From the NCBI RefSeq assembly GCF_024746835.1, contig NZ_CP080531.1, forward strand, positions 6,530,001 through 6,594,000: a stretch of 64,000 nt of DNA, written 5' to 3'. Both the position numbers and the translations under genes were made by a program. The notes beneath the pieces are model-generated. The model was not told the origin of the DNA, did no database searches, and saw nothing but the letters and a program-made list of their open reading frames with translations. Below are positions 29,125-39,413 of this stretch, one piece after another (the stretch's first letter is position 1; every line of letters begins with the position of its first letter). The stretch comes from Mesorhizobium sp. AR02. GTDB lineage: Bacteria > Pseudomonadota > Alphaproteobacteria > Rhizobiales > Rhizobiaceae.

Positions 29125-30252
29125 ATGCAGCTTCGCAGCTTCATTTTCCTGGGACTTTGCGCCGCACTCGGCCTCAGTTCCCCGGCTTTCGCCGGCGTGC
29201 CAGTCAATATGGGCACCAATCAGTCGGTCGACAGAACCGATGCAATCCCTGTCGCAGCCACCAAAAGTGATGCGGCGCAGTTGAGGCTTCTCAAGAAGAA
29301 GAAAAACCCGACACCGGACGATCTCGCCCAGATCAAGAAGATCGAAGCCAAGATCGTTGCCGACAAGGAAGACGCCAAGGCCAAGGCGCTGGAAGCCAGG
29401 AAGCTAGCGATGCGCGAGGCGGCGAAGGCCAAGGCCGACGCGGAACGCCAGGCCTTCCTCGCCAGCAAGGGCCAGAAAGCGCAAGCAACCGAAGTGGCCG
29501 AGGCAAAGCCGGCCAAGAAGACCACCAAGATCATCGAACCGGTTGAACCGATCACGCCGATCCAGTCGGCCGAGCCGCTTCCGGCCGAGGCGATGAACGT
29601 TGCCTTGACCGGCAACAATGGCGAACTGCGCAGCGAGGTCATCGGCGGCCAGAAGCAGTCGAGTGGCGGCCTGTTTGCCGGCCTGTTTGGTGGGACCTCA
29701 TCCGGCTCATCGATCAGCTATCTGCCGGAGACACGCGCGCTCGATCAGGCACTCGCCCAGAAAAACGCCAAGAAGCCGTTCAAGGTGAAGCCGGAATTCG
29801 TCCCTCAGGACGTGGAATTCACCGGCTACGATGCCGGCACCATCGTCATCGACACCAGTGCGCGCCGCCTCTACCTGGTCGAATCATCGACCACCGCGCG
29901 TCGCTACGCCATCGCGGTCGGCCGTGAAGGCCTGCAGTTCAAGGGCACTGTTGCCGTCGGCGACAAGCAGGAATGGCCGCGCTGGATCCCGACGCTCGAC
30001 ATGCAGAAGCGTGAGCCCAAGCACTACGCCCAGTACAAGGACGGCATGCCCGGCGGTGGCCAGAACCCGCTCGGCGCGCGCGCCATCTATCTCTATGACG
30101 GCAAGAAGGACACGCATCTGCGCATCCACGGCACCATCGCGCCGCAGTCGATCGGCACCAGTGCCTCCAATGGCTGCTTCCGCATGATGAACGAGCACGT
30201 CATGGACCTCTACAGCCGCGTCAGGGTTGGCACCAAAGTCGTCATCATCTGA
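29125..30252 (+). CDS. L,D-transpeptidase (YkuD/ErfK family), periplasmic
   Basis: A 375-residue exported protein with a signal peptide (SFIFLGLCAALGLSSPAFAG, residues 4-23). A highly charged Lys/Ala/Glu-rich helical segment spans about residues 55-130, followed by a C-terminal YkuD domain. This family forms 3-3 peptidoglycan cross-links or attaches proteins to peptidoglycan. The catalytic region reads HGTIAPQSIGTSASNGCFRM, with the Cys nucleophile and Arg; the residue before Gly is Asn, where many members have His (SHGCxR). The start at 29125 was chosen from the signal peptide. A strong terminator follows the gene. Confidence 0.88.
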   Translation: MQLRSFIFLGLCAALGLSSPAFAGVPVNMGTNQSVDRTDAIPVAATKSDAAQLRLLKKKKNPTPDDLAQIKKIEAKIVADKEDAKAKALEARKLAMREAAKAKADAERQAFLASKGQKAQATEVAEAKPAKKTTKIIEPVEPITPIQSAEPLPAEAMNVALTGNNGELRSEVIGGQKQSSGGLFAGLFGGTSSGSSISYLPETRALDQALAQKNAKKPFKVKPEFVPQDVEFTGYDAGTIVIDTSARRLYLVESSTTARRYAIAVGREGLQFKGTVAVGDKQEWPRWIPTLDMQKREPKHYAQYKDGMPGGGQNPLGARAIYLYDGKKDTHLRIHGTIAPQSIGTSASNGCFRMMNEHVMDLYSRVRVGTKVVII

Positions 30253-30271
30253 CGTTTTCATCATCATGCCG

Positions 30272-30300
30272 AAAGGGCCGGCTCAGCCGGCCCTTTTGTT
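30272..30300 (+). terminator. Rho-independent terminator after the L,D-transpeptidase gene
   Basis: AAAGGGCCGGC and GCCGGCCCTTT form an 11-bp perfect stem around TCA, followed by a T-rich tail (TTTTGTTTTG). It begins 20 bases after the stop codon. Confidence 0.88.
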
Positions 30301-30332
30301 TTGCCCGTTCACGATCAAGCCTGTTCGGTCGT

Positions 30333-30391
30333 GATCCCTGGACAAACGGAAACCGTTTGTCCGAGAAAACCGGATTCCACTTTTCGGGATC
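30333..30391. repeat. Rhizobiales-type intergenic palindromic repeat
   Basis: A compound palindrome with an inner perfect 10-bp inverted repeat (GGACAAACGG and CCGTTTGTCC, 30340-30362). It is followed by the AAAACCGGATTCCACTTTTC segment and bounded by GATCCC and GGGATC. From memory this is the dispersed element common in Mesorhizobium, Sinorhizobium and Brucella genomes (RIME or palindromic-element type). It lies between the terminator and the pyrG leader. Confidence 0.65.
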
Positions 30392-30466
30392 GTGGTCCAA
30401 GCGCCTTCTTGGGAAAAAGCCTTCGCGGTGGTTTTTTCTCTGGCGGAATCAATCCGGCCGCGTTAA

Positions 30467-32107
<1,641 letters not shown>

Positions 32108-32130
32108 GCACCGACCAGGCGGAGCCTCTC

Positions 32131-32670
32131 ATGCAGACCTATGTCGCGCTCCTCTACAGCATCATCCTGGGCGAGGGGCGCCGGGTCGTCATGTCGGACC
32201 TCAAGGCGATGGCGGAAGGCCTTGGCCTCAGGAATGTCCGCACGCTGGTGGCGACCGGCAATCTGGTTTTCGAGGCGCGGGCGACCGATATCGCGAAACT
32301 AGAACAGCGGCTGGAAACAGCCTTCGAAAAAACCTTCGGCCGCCATGTCGACATCATCGTGCGCACTGCCGAGGAGTGGCTGAAACTTGCCGCCGGCAAT
32401 CCGTTTCCGGCCGATTCAGCCGAAGCAGGCGACCAGGTGGCGGTGCGGGTGATGCGCAAACCTGCGCCCGTGGAGGGCGTCGCGGCGCTGCAAGCCTATG
32501 CCGCCGAGGACGAGAAGGTATTGCCTTCCGCTGGCGACATCTGGGTCGTCTTTTCGCGCGAAAGGCCGAGTTCACGGCTACTCGCGGCGATGAACCACAA
32601 GCGTCTCGGCATCGGTACCGCGCGCAACTGGAACACGGTTCGCAAGCTGGCCGAGATGGTAGGGCAGTAG
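32131..32670 (+). CDS. DUF1697 family protein
   Basis: A 179-residue protein with the DUF1697 pattern: an N-terminal TYVALLYSIILGEGRRVVM segment, RTLVATGNLVFEA, and a C-terminal MNHKRLGIGTARNWNTVRKL. The biochemical function is unknown to me. GGCGGAG precedes the ATG. Its last codons (Met-Val-Gly-Gln-stop) are read from the first unit of a GTAGGGCA tandem repeat, so repeat and gene overlap. It converges with the NCS1 permease; an IS element now separates them. Confidence 0.85.
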   Translation: MQTYVALLYSIILGEGRRVVMSDLKAMAEGLGLRNVRTLVATGNLVFEARATDIAKLEQRLETAFEKTFGRHVDIIVRTAEEWLKLAAGNPFPADSAEAGDQVAVRVMRKPAPVEGVAALQAYAAEDEKVLPSAGDIWVVFSRERPSSRLLAAMNHKRLGIGTARNWNTVRKLAEMVGQ

Positions 32671-32687
32671 GGCAGTAGGGCAGTAGG
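32659..32687. repeat. GTAGGGCA tandem octamer array (left part, interrupted by IS)
   Basis: Three complete copies of GTAGGGCA (32659, 32667, 32675) and a partial fourth precede the IS. The last 8 bases, GCAGTAGG (32680-32687), are the left copy of the target duplication. The array continues after the IS at 34031 and has its complementary arm at 34072-34082, so the IS split a convergent-gap hairpin. Confidence 0.8.
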
Positions 32688-34030
32688 GGTAGTGTGCTGA
32701 GAGTTCTGCAAATTCGCTGAGAGAGGGGCGGTCATGGCAGGCTGGTGATTGTTCACGTCACCGATTCCCGCGAAGGAACGCCACCATGACCAAGATTGAA
32801 AGTAAGACCGCCAGCGCCTCCGTCAAAGACATTCTGCTTTCGAACCCGGACGGACTTCACGAAGTGATCCGTGCGGTGATGCAGGAGGTGCTCGAGGCCG
32901 AGATGGATGAGGCGCTGAGTGCTTCGAAGGGCGAACGCACGCCCGAGCGGCTTGGCTATCGCTCGGGTTACTATGGCCGCACCCTTGTGACGCGCGTCGG
33001 CAAGCTTGAGCTGCGGGTTCCGCAGGACCGCTCGGGGCGCTTCTCGACCGAGTTGTTTGAGCGCTATCAGCGTTCGGAACGGGCTTTGGTGGCGACGCTG
33101 GCCGAGATGTATGTGCAGGGCGTGTCGACCCGCAAGGTGAAGGCGATCACCGAAGAGCTGTGCGGCCATGCTTTCTCGGCCTCGTCGATCTCGGCCATCA
33201 ACAAGCGGCTGGACGAGAGCCTCGCTGCCTTTGCCAGGGGCGTCCCCTTCAAGAGCCGTTTGCTTACCTCATCCTCGATGCGCGCTACGAGAAAGTGCGT
33301 GAAGCCGGCGTCGTCATGAGCCAGGCGGTGCTGATCGCGGTCGGCATCGACTGGGACGGCCGGCGCCAGATCCTGGCTGTGGAGATGGCCAATCGCGAGA
33401 GCCGTTCGGCCTGGAAAGACTTTCTCGTCTCACTGAAGGCGCGCGGCCTCAAGGGCGTCGAATTGGTCGTGTCCGACGATCACGCCGGCCTGGTGGCGGC
33501 GATCGGCGAGGTGATCCCGGAAGCCGCCTGGCAACGCTGCTACGTGCACTTCCTCAGGAACGCGCTCGATCATCTGCCGCGCAAGCACGGCGATGACTGC
33601 CTGCAGGAGCTGCGCTGGCTCTACGACCGACGCGATCTCGCCGAGGCCAGGGCCGATCTCGCCGCATGGCTTGCCAAATGGTCACCTCGCTATCCGCGCC
33701 TGACAGGCTGGGCCGAAGATGCCATCGAACAAACTCTGACCTTCTTCAGGCTGCCGAGACAGCACCACAAGCATCTCAAGTCCACCAACATGCTCGAGCG
33801 CCTCAACGAGGAAATCCGCCGGCGCACCTATGTCGTACGCATCTTCCCCAACGCCGAAAGCTGCCTGCGCCTTGTCAGGGCCTTGGCTGTCGAGACCAAC
33901 GAAAACTGGATGGAGGCCAACCGCTACATCAACATGGACGACCTGCGCGAGCACAAAAAGCTCGCTCTACGCCAAGCCGCATGACCAGCACTATGGCCGC
34001 CCCTTTTTGCAGAACTTGACGCACACAACC
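32688..34030 (+). mobile_element. IS256-family insertion sequence (1,343 bp) with 8-bp target duplication
   Basis: The ends GGTAGTGTGC (32688) and the complement of GCACACAACC (34030) form an imperfect terminal inverted repeat, and similarity extends inward through AGTTCTGCAAA on both ends. The flanking octamers GCAGTAGG (32680-32687 and 34031-34038) match exactly, fitting the 8-9 bp duplications of IS256 elements. Because the target is itself a tandem octamer, the duplication call has some ambiguity. The element carries one transposase gene that is frameshifted. Confidence 0.88.
32786..33984 (+). pseudogene. IS256-family (Mutator-type) transposase, frameshifted
   Basis: The N-terminal half is read in one frame to a stop at 33319 (MTKIESKTASASVKDIL; NPDGLHEVIRAVMQEVLEAE; DRSGRFSTELFERYQ). 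The C-terminal half continues in the minus-one frame and ends at 33984. The shift lies near 33235-33241, in CAGGGG, inside the expected SLAAFA-to-PYLILDARYE junction. All three DDE residues are in the second frame: Asp in LILDARYEK, Asp in VVSDDHAG and Glu in STNMLERLNEE. This family normally uses one ORF, so the copy is probably inactive unless the shift is a sequencing error or ribosomal slippage at the G-run. Confidence 0.85.
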
Positions 34031-34082
34031 GCAGTAGGGCAGTAGGGCGCCTATTTCCCTACTCACTTACTGCCCTACTGCC
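34031..34082. terminator. Right half of the octamer hairpin at the DUF1697/permease convergent gap
   Basis: GGCAGTAGGGC (34038-34048) and GCCCTACTGCC (34072-34082) form an 11-bp perfect stem with a 23-base loop. The loop includes CTACTCACTTA, a unit related to the heptamer hairpin at 6673-6737. TTATTCCCTTG follows. It ends 12 bases from the permease stop and probably acts as the permease terminator. Confidence 0.6.
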
Positions 34083-34094
34083 TTATTCCCTTGT

Positions 34095-35552
34095 TTAGGC
34101 CTTCGCCGTCCTGGCGCCCGCACCCACGGCGGCGGTGCGCAGCACGTAGTAGATGATGCCGGCAATGGCGACGCCGAAGAACCAGCCATAGACGCCCCAC
34201 CAGGACGGCAGCCAGTTGGTGAAGTTCGGCAGGATCGACGAGAAGACCGCGCCGATGCCGGCGGCAATGAAGGCATTGACGTGCCAGCCGCCCTGGAAGC
34301 GGAACTCGCCGTCCTCGCGATACAGCGCCTCGACGTCGACCTCGCCTTTGCGGATGAGATAGTAGTCGACCATCATCACACCGAAGATCGGTCCCATCGT
34401 CGCGCCGATGATGCCGACGAAATGCGCGGCACTGCCTTCCCACGGCGCGAAGGGGTAGAGCACAAGCGCGATCACGGCCGCTATGTAGCCGCCCTTCTTG
34501 AAGTCGATCTGGCGCGGGAACACATTGGAGAAATCGAAGGCCGGCGAGACGAAGTTGGCGACGACGTTGATGCCGAGCGTGGCAACCGCGAAGGTCAGGG
34601 CGGCCAGCGCCGCCAGGAACCAGCTGTCGAACTTGGCCGAGATCTGGTCGGGATGCAGCAACACCTCGTGGTAGACGTCATAAGCGGCGATGGTGGTGAC
34701 GCCGGCGACCAGCGAGAACAGGATGAGGTTGACCGGCAGGCCCCAGATGTTGCCCTTGCGCAGCGCCGCCTTGTCCGGCGCGTAGCGGGCGAAGTCACAA
34801 AAATTGAGATAGAGCGCCGAAAAATAGGTCACCCAGATCGCCGCGACCCCGAACAGTGCCGTCCACGACCCGGGATCGCCCGGAATGCCGGCGTCGGCGG
34901 TCTTTGCGCGCAGCACATCCATCGGAATATCGCTGGTAAAGGCGAAGGTCCCCGATTTGACGCAGAGATAGATGGCCAGGAGCAGCATCATCACCCATAC
35001 CGCCGGGCCGGCCCAGTCCTGGAAGCGGCGCACCGTTTCCATGCCCTTCTGGATGATCAGCAGCTGCAGCGCCCAGATGACGACGAAGCAGATTACTTCC
35101 AGCCCGGAATGGCCGAGGAAATGCGTGTTGGCGTTGAAATCGGCGAACCATTGCGAGCGGATCAGCAGCGCGACGATGGCGCCGGAGGCTGCGGCCGTTT
35201 GTGCGCCATACCAGAAGCAGGCGACGATGGCGCGCACCAGTGCCGGTATGTTGGCGCCCCAGATGCCGAAGGAGGCGCGGGCAAGCACGGGGTAGGGCAC
35301 GCCGGTCTTCACGCCGGCATAACCAACCATGTTCATCAGCGCGTAGATGATCAGCGAGCCAATGCCGATGGCGATGATGAAATTGACGAAGCCGCCGCAG
35401 AACAGGAACAGGCTGGCGGCGAGATAATAGCCCCACAGGCTGTGGACGTCCGACGTCCAGACGTTGAAGATCGAAAACGGCCCCCAGTTTCGAACCTTGG
35501 CCGGAGCGAGATCCTCGTTGTACAGATCAGGCGATGCGCCTTCTATGGTCAC
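34095..35552 (-). CDS. NCS1-family nucleobase/allantoin/hydantoin:cation symporter
   Basis: A 485-residue inner membrane transporter with about 12 hydrophobic segments. The NCS1 signatures are NEDLAPAKVRNWGPFSIFNVW at the N-terminus (quoted without its first residue), GYAGVKTGVPYPVLARASFG and NFVSPAFDFSNVFP. The family imports uracil, allantoin, cytosine or hydantoins with sodium or protons; the substrate cannot be fixed from sequence. The best ribosome site, GGGGAGG, is 8 bases before a GTG at 35552, so I choose that over the upstream GTG at 35579. The gene is followed, in the same orientation, by the hairpin that trapped the IS element. Confidence 0.88.
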   Translation of the reverse strand: MTIEGASPDLYNEDLAPAKVRNWGPFSIFNVWTSDVHSLWGYYLAASLFLFCGGFVNFIIAIGIGSLIIYALMNMVGYAGVKTGVPYPVLARASFGIWGANIPALVRAIVACFWYGAQTAAASGAIVALLIRSQWFADFNANTHFLGHSGLEVICFVVIWALQLLIIQKGMETVRRFQDWAGPAVWVMMLLLAIYLCVKSGTFAFTSDIPMDVLRAKTADAGIPGDPGSWTALFGVAAIWVTYFSALYLNFCDFARYAPDKAALRKGNIWGLPVNLILFSLVAGVTTIAAYDVYHEVLLHPDQISAKFDSWFLAALAALTFAVATLGINVVANFVSPAFDFSNVFPRQIDFKKGGYIAAVIALVLYPFAPWEGSAAHFVGIIGATMGPIFGVMMVDYYLIRKGEVDVEALYREDGEFRFQGGWHVNAFIAAGIGAVFSSILPNFTNWLPSWWGVYGWFFGVAIAGIIYYVLRTAAVGAGARTAKA

Positions 35553-35760
35553 TGCAATATCCTCCCCTTGATTGGCCACGCGCCTCCACGCGATGGCCGT
35601 GCAGGTTAAGCCTGACGCAGGGGAACCGGCAACCGATCCATTTGCCGGCTTTGGCCTTAAAGATATTCAATGCGAACCGCGATTATCGAGGGAGCGCAAC
35701 GGTGGGCCACTGTTGAACCGACCTGTCGGGTGATTCGAATTTCGGTAACAGCGGCCACGC

Positions 35761-36663
35761 CTAAGCAATGGCCATCGCCCGCTTGTGGTCCTCGACTTCG
35801 GACAACAGCCAATCCTGAAACAGGCCGGTGCCCGGCTTGTTGCCGATGCTGCGGCGCTGGTGCAGGTAGATGCCGGCCGGATAGGTGTGGCGGGCAGGAA
35901 ACGGGGCGACAAGTTTGCCTTGCTGCAGAAAATCCTGTGCCATCATCGTGTCGGCGAGCGCAATTCCGGCGCCATTGATCGCCTCGCGCATGATCAGCGT
36001 GCAGTCATCCAGCGTTGTGCTGGATTTCGGCGTCGTGTCCAAGACGCCCTCCTGCTCCAGCCAACGCTTCCATCTCATGCTTTCGCATTCATGGATCAGA
36101 TGATGGTTGACCAGATCGGCCGGCGACCGCAGCGGCACCGGCCCTTCGAGCAATGCGGGCGCACAGACCGGCGTCAGAACCAGCGGGATCAGCAGCGTCA
36201 AGGCCGGCCCGGCCTTGTAGACGAACTCGTCGACGATGGCCAAATCGAAATTGGCGCGCTTGCCCGATGTCGAGATTTCCAGTTCCACCGCCGGATGTAG
36301 TTTGCGAAAGTTCGGCAACCGGTCCGCCAGCCAAAGGTTCAGAACGGCCGGCACGCACAAGACCCGGACACGTTGGGTCCTGCTATGGCTCGGGCCGTCT
36401 GCGAGGCTGACATCATCGGTGGCGCGCCAGATCGCCTCGAACGCTTCGGAGAGGCTGCGCGCATAGTAAGAGCCCCGGATGGTCGGCGTTATCTGGCGAA
36501 AGCCGCGCTCGAACAGATCCTGGCCGAGATTTCTTTCAAGCGCACGGATGTGGCGGCTGATGGCAGAGGGTGTCAGGTGCAGTTCCTCGGCCGCATCCTT
36601 GACGCTGCCGAGACGTGCGGCGGCCTCGAATGCGCGCATGCCGTTGAGTGAGGGTAGGGCCAT
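35761..36663 (-). CDS. LysR-family transcriptional regulator (GcvA-like)
   Basis: A 300-residue regulator. The N-terminal helix-turn-helix reads MRAFEAAARLGSVKDAAEEL then TPSAISRHIRALE, and the effector-binding domain follows from about residue 90. The HTH and the FERGFRQITPT segment place it in the GcvA/AmpR-like branch. The ATG at 36663 is chosen by homology; the frame is open to 36765. It is divergent from the peptidase-Opp operon and upstream, on the same strand, of the NCS1 permease. A 9-bp inverted repeat lies 17 bases upstream of its start, so it probably controls itself and the aminopeptidase operon, or the permease. Confidence 0.92.
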   Translation of the reverse strand: MALPSLNGMRAFEAAARLGSVKDAAEELHLTPSAISRHIRALERNLGQDLFERGFRQITPTIRGSYYARSLSEAFEAIWRATDDVSLADGPSHSRTQRVRVLCVPAVLNLWLADRLPNFRKLHPAVELEISTSGKRANFDLAIVDEFVYKAGPALTLLIPLVLTPVCAPALLEGPVPLRSPADLVNHHLIHECESMRWKRWLEQEGVLDTTPKSSTTLDDCTLIMREAINGAGIALADTMMAQDFLQQGKLVAPFPARHTYPAGIYLHQRRSIGNKPGTGLFQDWLLSEVEDHKRAMAIA

Positions 36664-36679
36664 TGGCCGATCATGAATT

Positions 36680-36704
36680 GTCGATTGAGTTTTTGTCAAT
36701 CGAC
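36680..36704. promoter_or_regulatory. Inverted repeat, candidate LysR operator
   Basis: GTCGATTGA and TCAATCGAC form a perfect 9-bp inverted repeat with a 7-base spacer, 17 bases upstream of the LysR ATG. The arms do not contain the usual T-N11-A core exactly, but their position in the divergent region suits an autoregulatory site. It could also form an RNA hairpin. Confidence 0.5.
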
Positions 36705-36923
36705 TTGGGCAAAATTGGCGTTTGATCGCTCGCCCTGTTCGGGGATACCCAAGAGGCAAGAGCAACTAAGTCGCCTCAAGAAAACGACTATCCGGGAACT
36801 TCTGCACCATTCCACCAACGGCGCGACCGGCTTCACCGGTCCTACCGGTAGCAGGCGAAGCTTTGCGCATGATCCACGCTGCGCCGAGGCCGGGGTCATC
36901 AGCAAATGGGAGAATGCCAGTCT

Positions 36924-38438
36924 ATGCCTCAATCGCCAGTGCCGGTCTTTGAAGCGGCGGACGAGATTTCCGCGGAAACTTCTGTCGTCGTGATCTTGCA
37001 AACTGCCCAGGCAGGCTTTGGCCCCCGGGCAGCGGCACTGGACGCGGAAATGAGCGGAATTCTGTCCCGTGCCTGCTCCGATCCGGCCACCCTGGCCGAA
37101 TCCGGCACCTGCATCGATCTCATAGCCCCCCAGGGCGTATCGGCTCGGCGCGTGATCGTCCTGGCCCTGGGCAAAGCCGAAGCCGTAAGCGCCCTGTCAC
37201 TGGCACGCGCCGGCGGCTTGCTTGCCGCGCATCTGGAAGGCAAGTGCGAATGCGCGGCCACGCTTGTCCTCGACCCTATTACCGGCGTCGACCTGCCGGG
37301 TGCGGAAATCCTGGCCCGCGTCGCGCTGGGCATGCGGCTGCGGCGCTATCGTTTCGACATGCGCAACCGGCGCCAGGGCGCGGGCTCGGATCGGACCTTG
37401 CGGGTGCAACTGATCGGGGCAGCAGGCGCGGAGCTGACCTCGGCGCTGGCGCGGGTCAATGCCATTGCGGACGGCGTCGAATATGCGCGCACGCTGGTCA
37501 ATTTGCCGCCGAACCATCTCCATCCCGACAATTTCCACGATCATCTGGAGCCGCTGCGCGAAGCCGGCATCGACATCGAAATGCTCGATGCCACGCAACT
37601 GAAAGAGCTCGGTATGAATGCGCTGCTGGCCGTTGGTGCTGGGTCGGTGCGGCCGCCACGGGTCGCTGTCCTGCGCTATCGCGGCAAAGGTGCTCCGTCC
37701 CAACCGCTCGCCTTCGTCGGCAAGGGCGTCTGTTTCGATTCGGGCGGCCTCTGCATCAAGCGCGGCGAGCAGATGTTCGACATGAAGGCCGACATGGGCG
37801 GCGCGGCAGCTGTCGTCGGCCTGCTGATCGCGCTCGCCCGGCAAGGCAGCCCGGTGCATGCGATCGGCGTGCTTGGCATTGCCGAGAACATGCCGTCCGG
37901 CACCGCGCTCAAGCCGCGCGATATCATCACGACCGCCTCGGGCCAGACCGTGGAGGTGTTCGACACCGATGCGGAAGGACGCCTGCTTCTGGCCGACTGC
38001 CTGCATTATGCGGCCACGCGCTTCAACCCGTCGGTGATCGTCGACTTGGCGACGCTGACCTACTCGGTGACGCGTGGGCTGGGATCGATATTCGCCGGCC
38101 TGTTCAGCACCGACGATGCCATCGCCGCGCAGATGATTGCGGCCGGAGAGACGGTCGGCGAGCGGTTCTGGCGATTGCCGCTCGACCGGGCCTACGATGA
38201 GGGGCTGCAATCGCCATTCGCCGATTTGCGCCATCACGCCAAGGATATGGAAGATGGCGACGCTCCCTATGCGGCGGCCTTCCTGCGCCATTTCACCGAA
38301 GACCGCCCCTGGGTGCATCTCGACATCGCCAGCAAGGAGCTGGCCGACGCCGATCGGCCTCTAGGCAGGCAAGGCGCCACGGCCTTCGGCGTGCAGATGC
38401 TGGAAGAGTGGGTGCAGGCCAGCCGCAGGGTGAACTAA
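36924..38438 (+). CDS. Leucyl aminopeptidase, peptidase family M17
   Basis: A 504-residue cytosolic metallo-aminopeptidase that releases N-terminal residues from peptides. The C-terminal catalytic domain holds the two-metal site: FVGKGVCFDSGGLCIK (Lys and Asp ligands), DMKADMGGAAAVVG and FDTDAEGRLLLAD. In the last motif the usual Asn of NTDAEGR is Asp. The N-terminal domain is poorly conserved, as usual. The ATG at 36924 has GGGAGA about 11 bases upstream; 36906 is an alternative. Iminopeptidase and oligopeptide importer genes follow on the same strand, suggesting a role in using imported peptides. Confidence 0.92.
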   Translation: MPQSPVPVFEAADEISAETSVVVILQTAQAGFGPRAAALDAEMSGILSRACSDPATLAESGTCIDLIAPQGVSARRVIVLALGKAEAVSALSLARAGGLLAAHLEGKCECAATLVLDPITGVDLPGAEILARVALGMRLRRYRFDMRNRRQGAGSDRTLRVQLIGAAGAELTSALARVNAIADGVEYARTLVNLPPNHLHPDNFHDHLEPLREAGIDIEMLDATQLKELGMNALLAVGAGSVRPPRVAVLRYRGKGAPSQPLAFVGKGVCFDSGGLCIKRGEQMFDMKADMGGAAAVVGLLIALARQGSPVHAIGVLGIAENMPSGTALKPRDIITTASGQTVEVFDTDAEGRLLLADCLHYAATRFNPSVIVDLATLTYSVTRGLGSIFAGLFSTDDAIAAQMIAAGETVGERFWRLPLDRAYDEGLQSPFADLRHHAKDMEDGDAPYAAAFLRHFTEDRPWVHLDIASKELADADRPLGRQGATAFGVQMLEEWVQASRRVN

Positions 38439-38492
38439 GCGGCTGCTGTTACGGACAACACGAGATGCGGTCAAACGGAATGGGAAATCGGG

Positions 38493-39395
38493 ATGTCGTC
38501 TGAGATCATTGGCAGGGAAGGGCGGGCCACCTTTGGCGGCTACGAGACCTGGTATCGGGTCAGCGGCGAACTCGGTAGCGACAAGGCCCCTGTGGTGATC
38601 CTGCATGGCGGGCCGGGCGCCGCCCACAACTACGTCGATGCCTACAAGCTACTCGCCCGACGAGGCCGCGCCGTCATCCATTACGACCAGTTGGGCTGCG
38701 GCAATTCCACCTTGCTGCCCGAGATGGGTGCCGACTTCTGGACACCCCGGCTTTTCATCGACGAGCTTGAAAACCTCGTCGACCATCTCGGCATCCGCGC
38801 GGGTTTCCACGTGCTGGGCCAAAGCTGGGGCGGCATGCTGGGCGCCGAATATGGGGTGACGCGACCGAAGGGCCTGAAGTCGCTGACCATCGCCAACTCG
38901 CCGGCCTCCATGAAACTGTGGGTCGAAGAAGCCAACCGGTTGCGCGCCGACCTGCCTGGGGATGTGCAGGAGACACTGACCCGGCACGAACAGGCCGGCA
39001 CGACGGACGATCCGGCCTACCAGGAAGCCACGATGCGGTTCTACGAACGACATGTCTGCCGCGTGCCGTTCCCGCCCGAAGTGACGGAGACCTTCGCCCA
39101 GATCGCACGCAATCCGACCGTCTATCATCTGATGAACGGGCCTAACGAGTTCCATGTCATCGGAACCCTGAAGAATTGGAGCATCGTCGAGCGCCTGCCG
39201 GCCATCGATGTTCCCACGCTGATCATCTCCGGACGCTACGACGAGGCCACGCCCGCGACCGTGCAGCCCTTCAAGGACGGCATCAAGGGATCGCGCTGGG
39301 AGATATTCGAGCATTCCAGCCACATGCCGCATGTCGAAGAGCAAGATGCGTGCATGCGGGTGGTGGGCGACTTCCTGGACGACAACGACAACTGA
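38493..39395 (+). CDS. Proline iminopeptidase-type alpha/beta hydrolase (family S33)
   Basis: A 300-residue hydrolase with the oxyanion motif HGGPG at residues 38-42, the nucleophile Ser111 in GQSWGG, an acid Asp in [11 protein letters not shown] and a His in SSHMPHVEE. This set is typical of proline iminopeptidases and related amino acid amidases or tricorn-associated peptidases. It sits 54 bases after the M17 aminopeptidase gene and 18 bases before an oligopeptide-binding protein gene. I infer removal of N-terminal proline or similar residues from imported peptides. Confidence 0.87.
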   Translation: MSSEIIGREGRATFGGYETWYRVSGELGSDKAPVVILHGGPGAAHNYVDAYKLLARRGRAVIHYDQLGCGNSTLLPEMGADFWTPRLFIDELENLVDHLGIRAGFHVLGQSWGGMLGAEYGVTRPKGLKSLTIANSPASMKLWVEEANRLRADLPGDVQETLTRHEQAGTTDDPAYQEATMRFYERHVCRVPFPPEVTETFAQIARNPTVYHLMNGPNEFHVIGTLKNWSIVERLPAIDVPTLIISGRYDEATPATVQPFKDGIKGSRWEIFEHSSHMPHVEEQDACMRVVGDFLDDNDN

Positions 39396-39413
39396 GAAAA
39401 GGGGAACTAAGAC

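Noticed and set aside
32786..33984. Programmed frameshift transposase as in IS3-type elements
   Set aside because: The protein belongs to the IS256 family, which normally uses a single frame; the shift interrupts a conserved junction, so decay or error is more likely.
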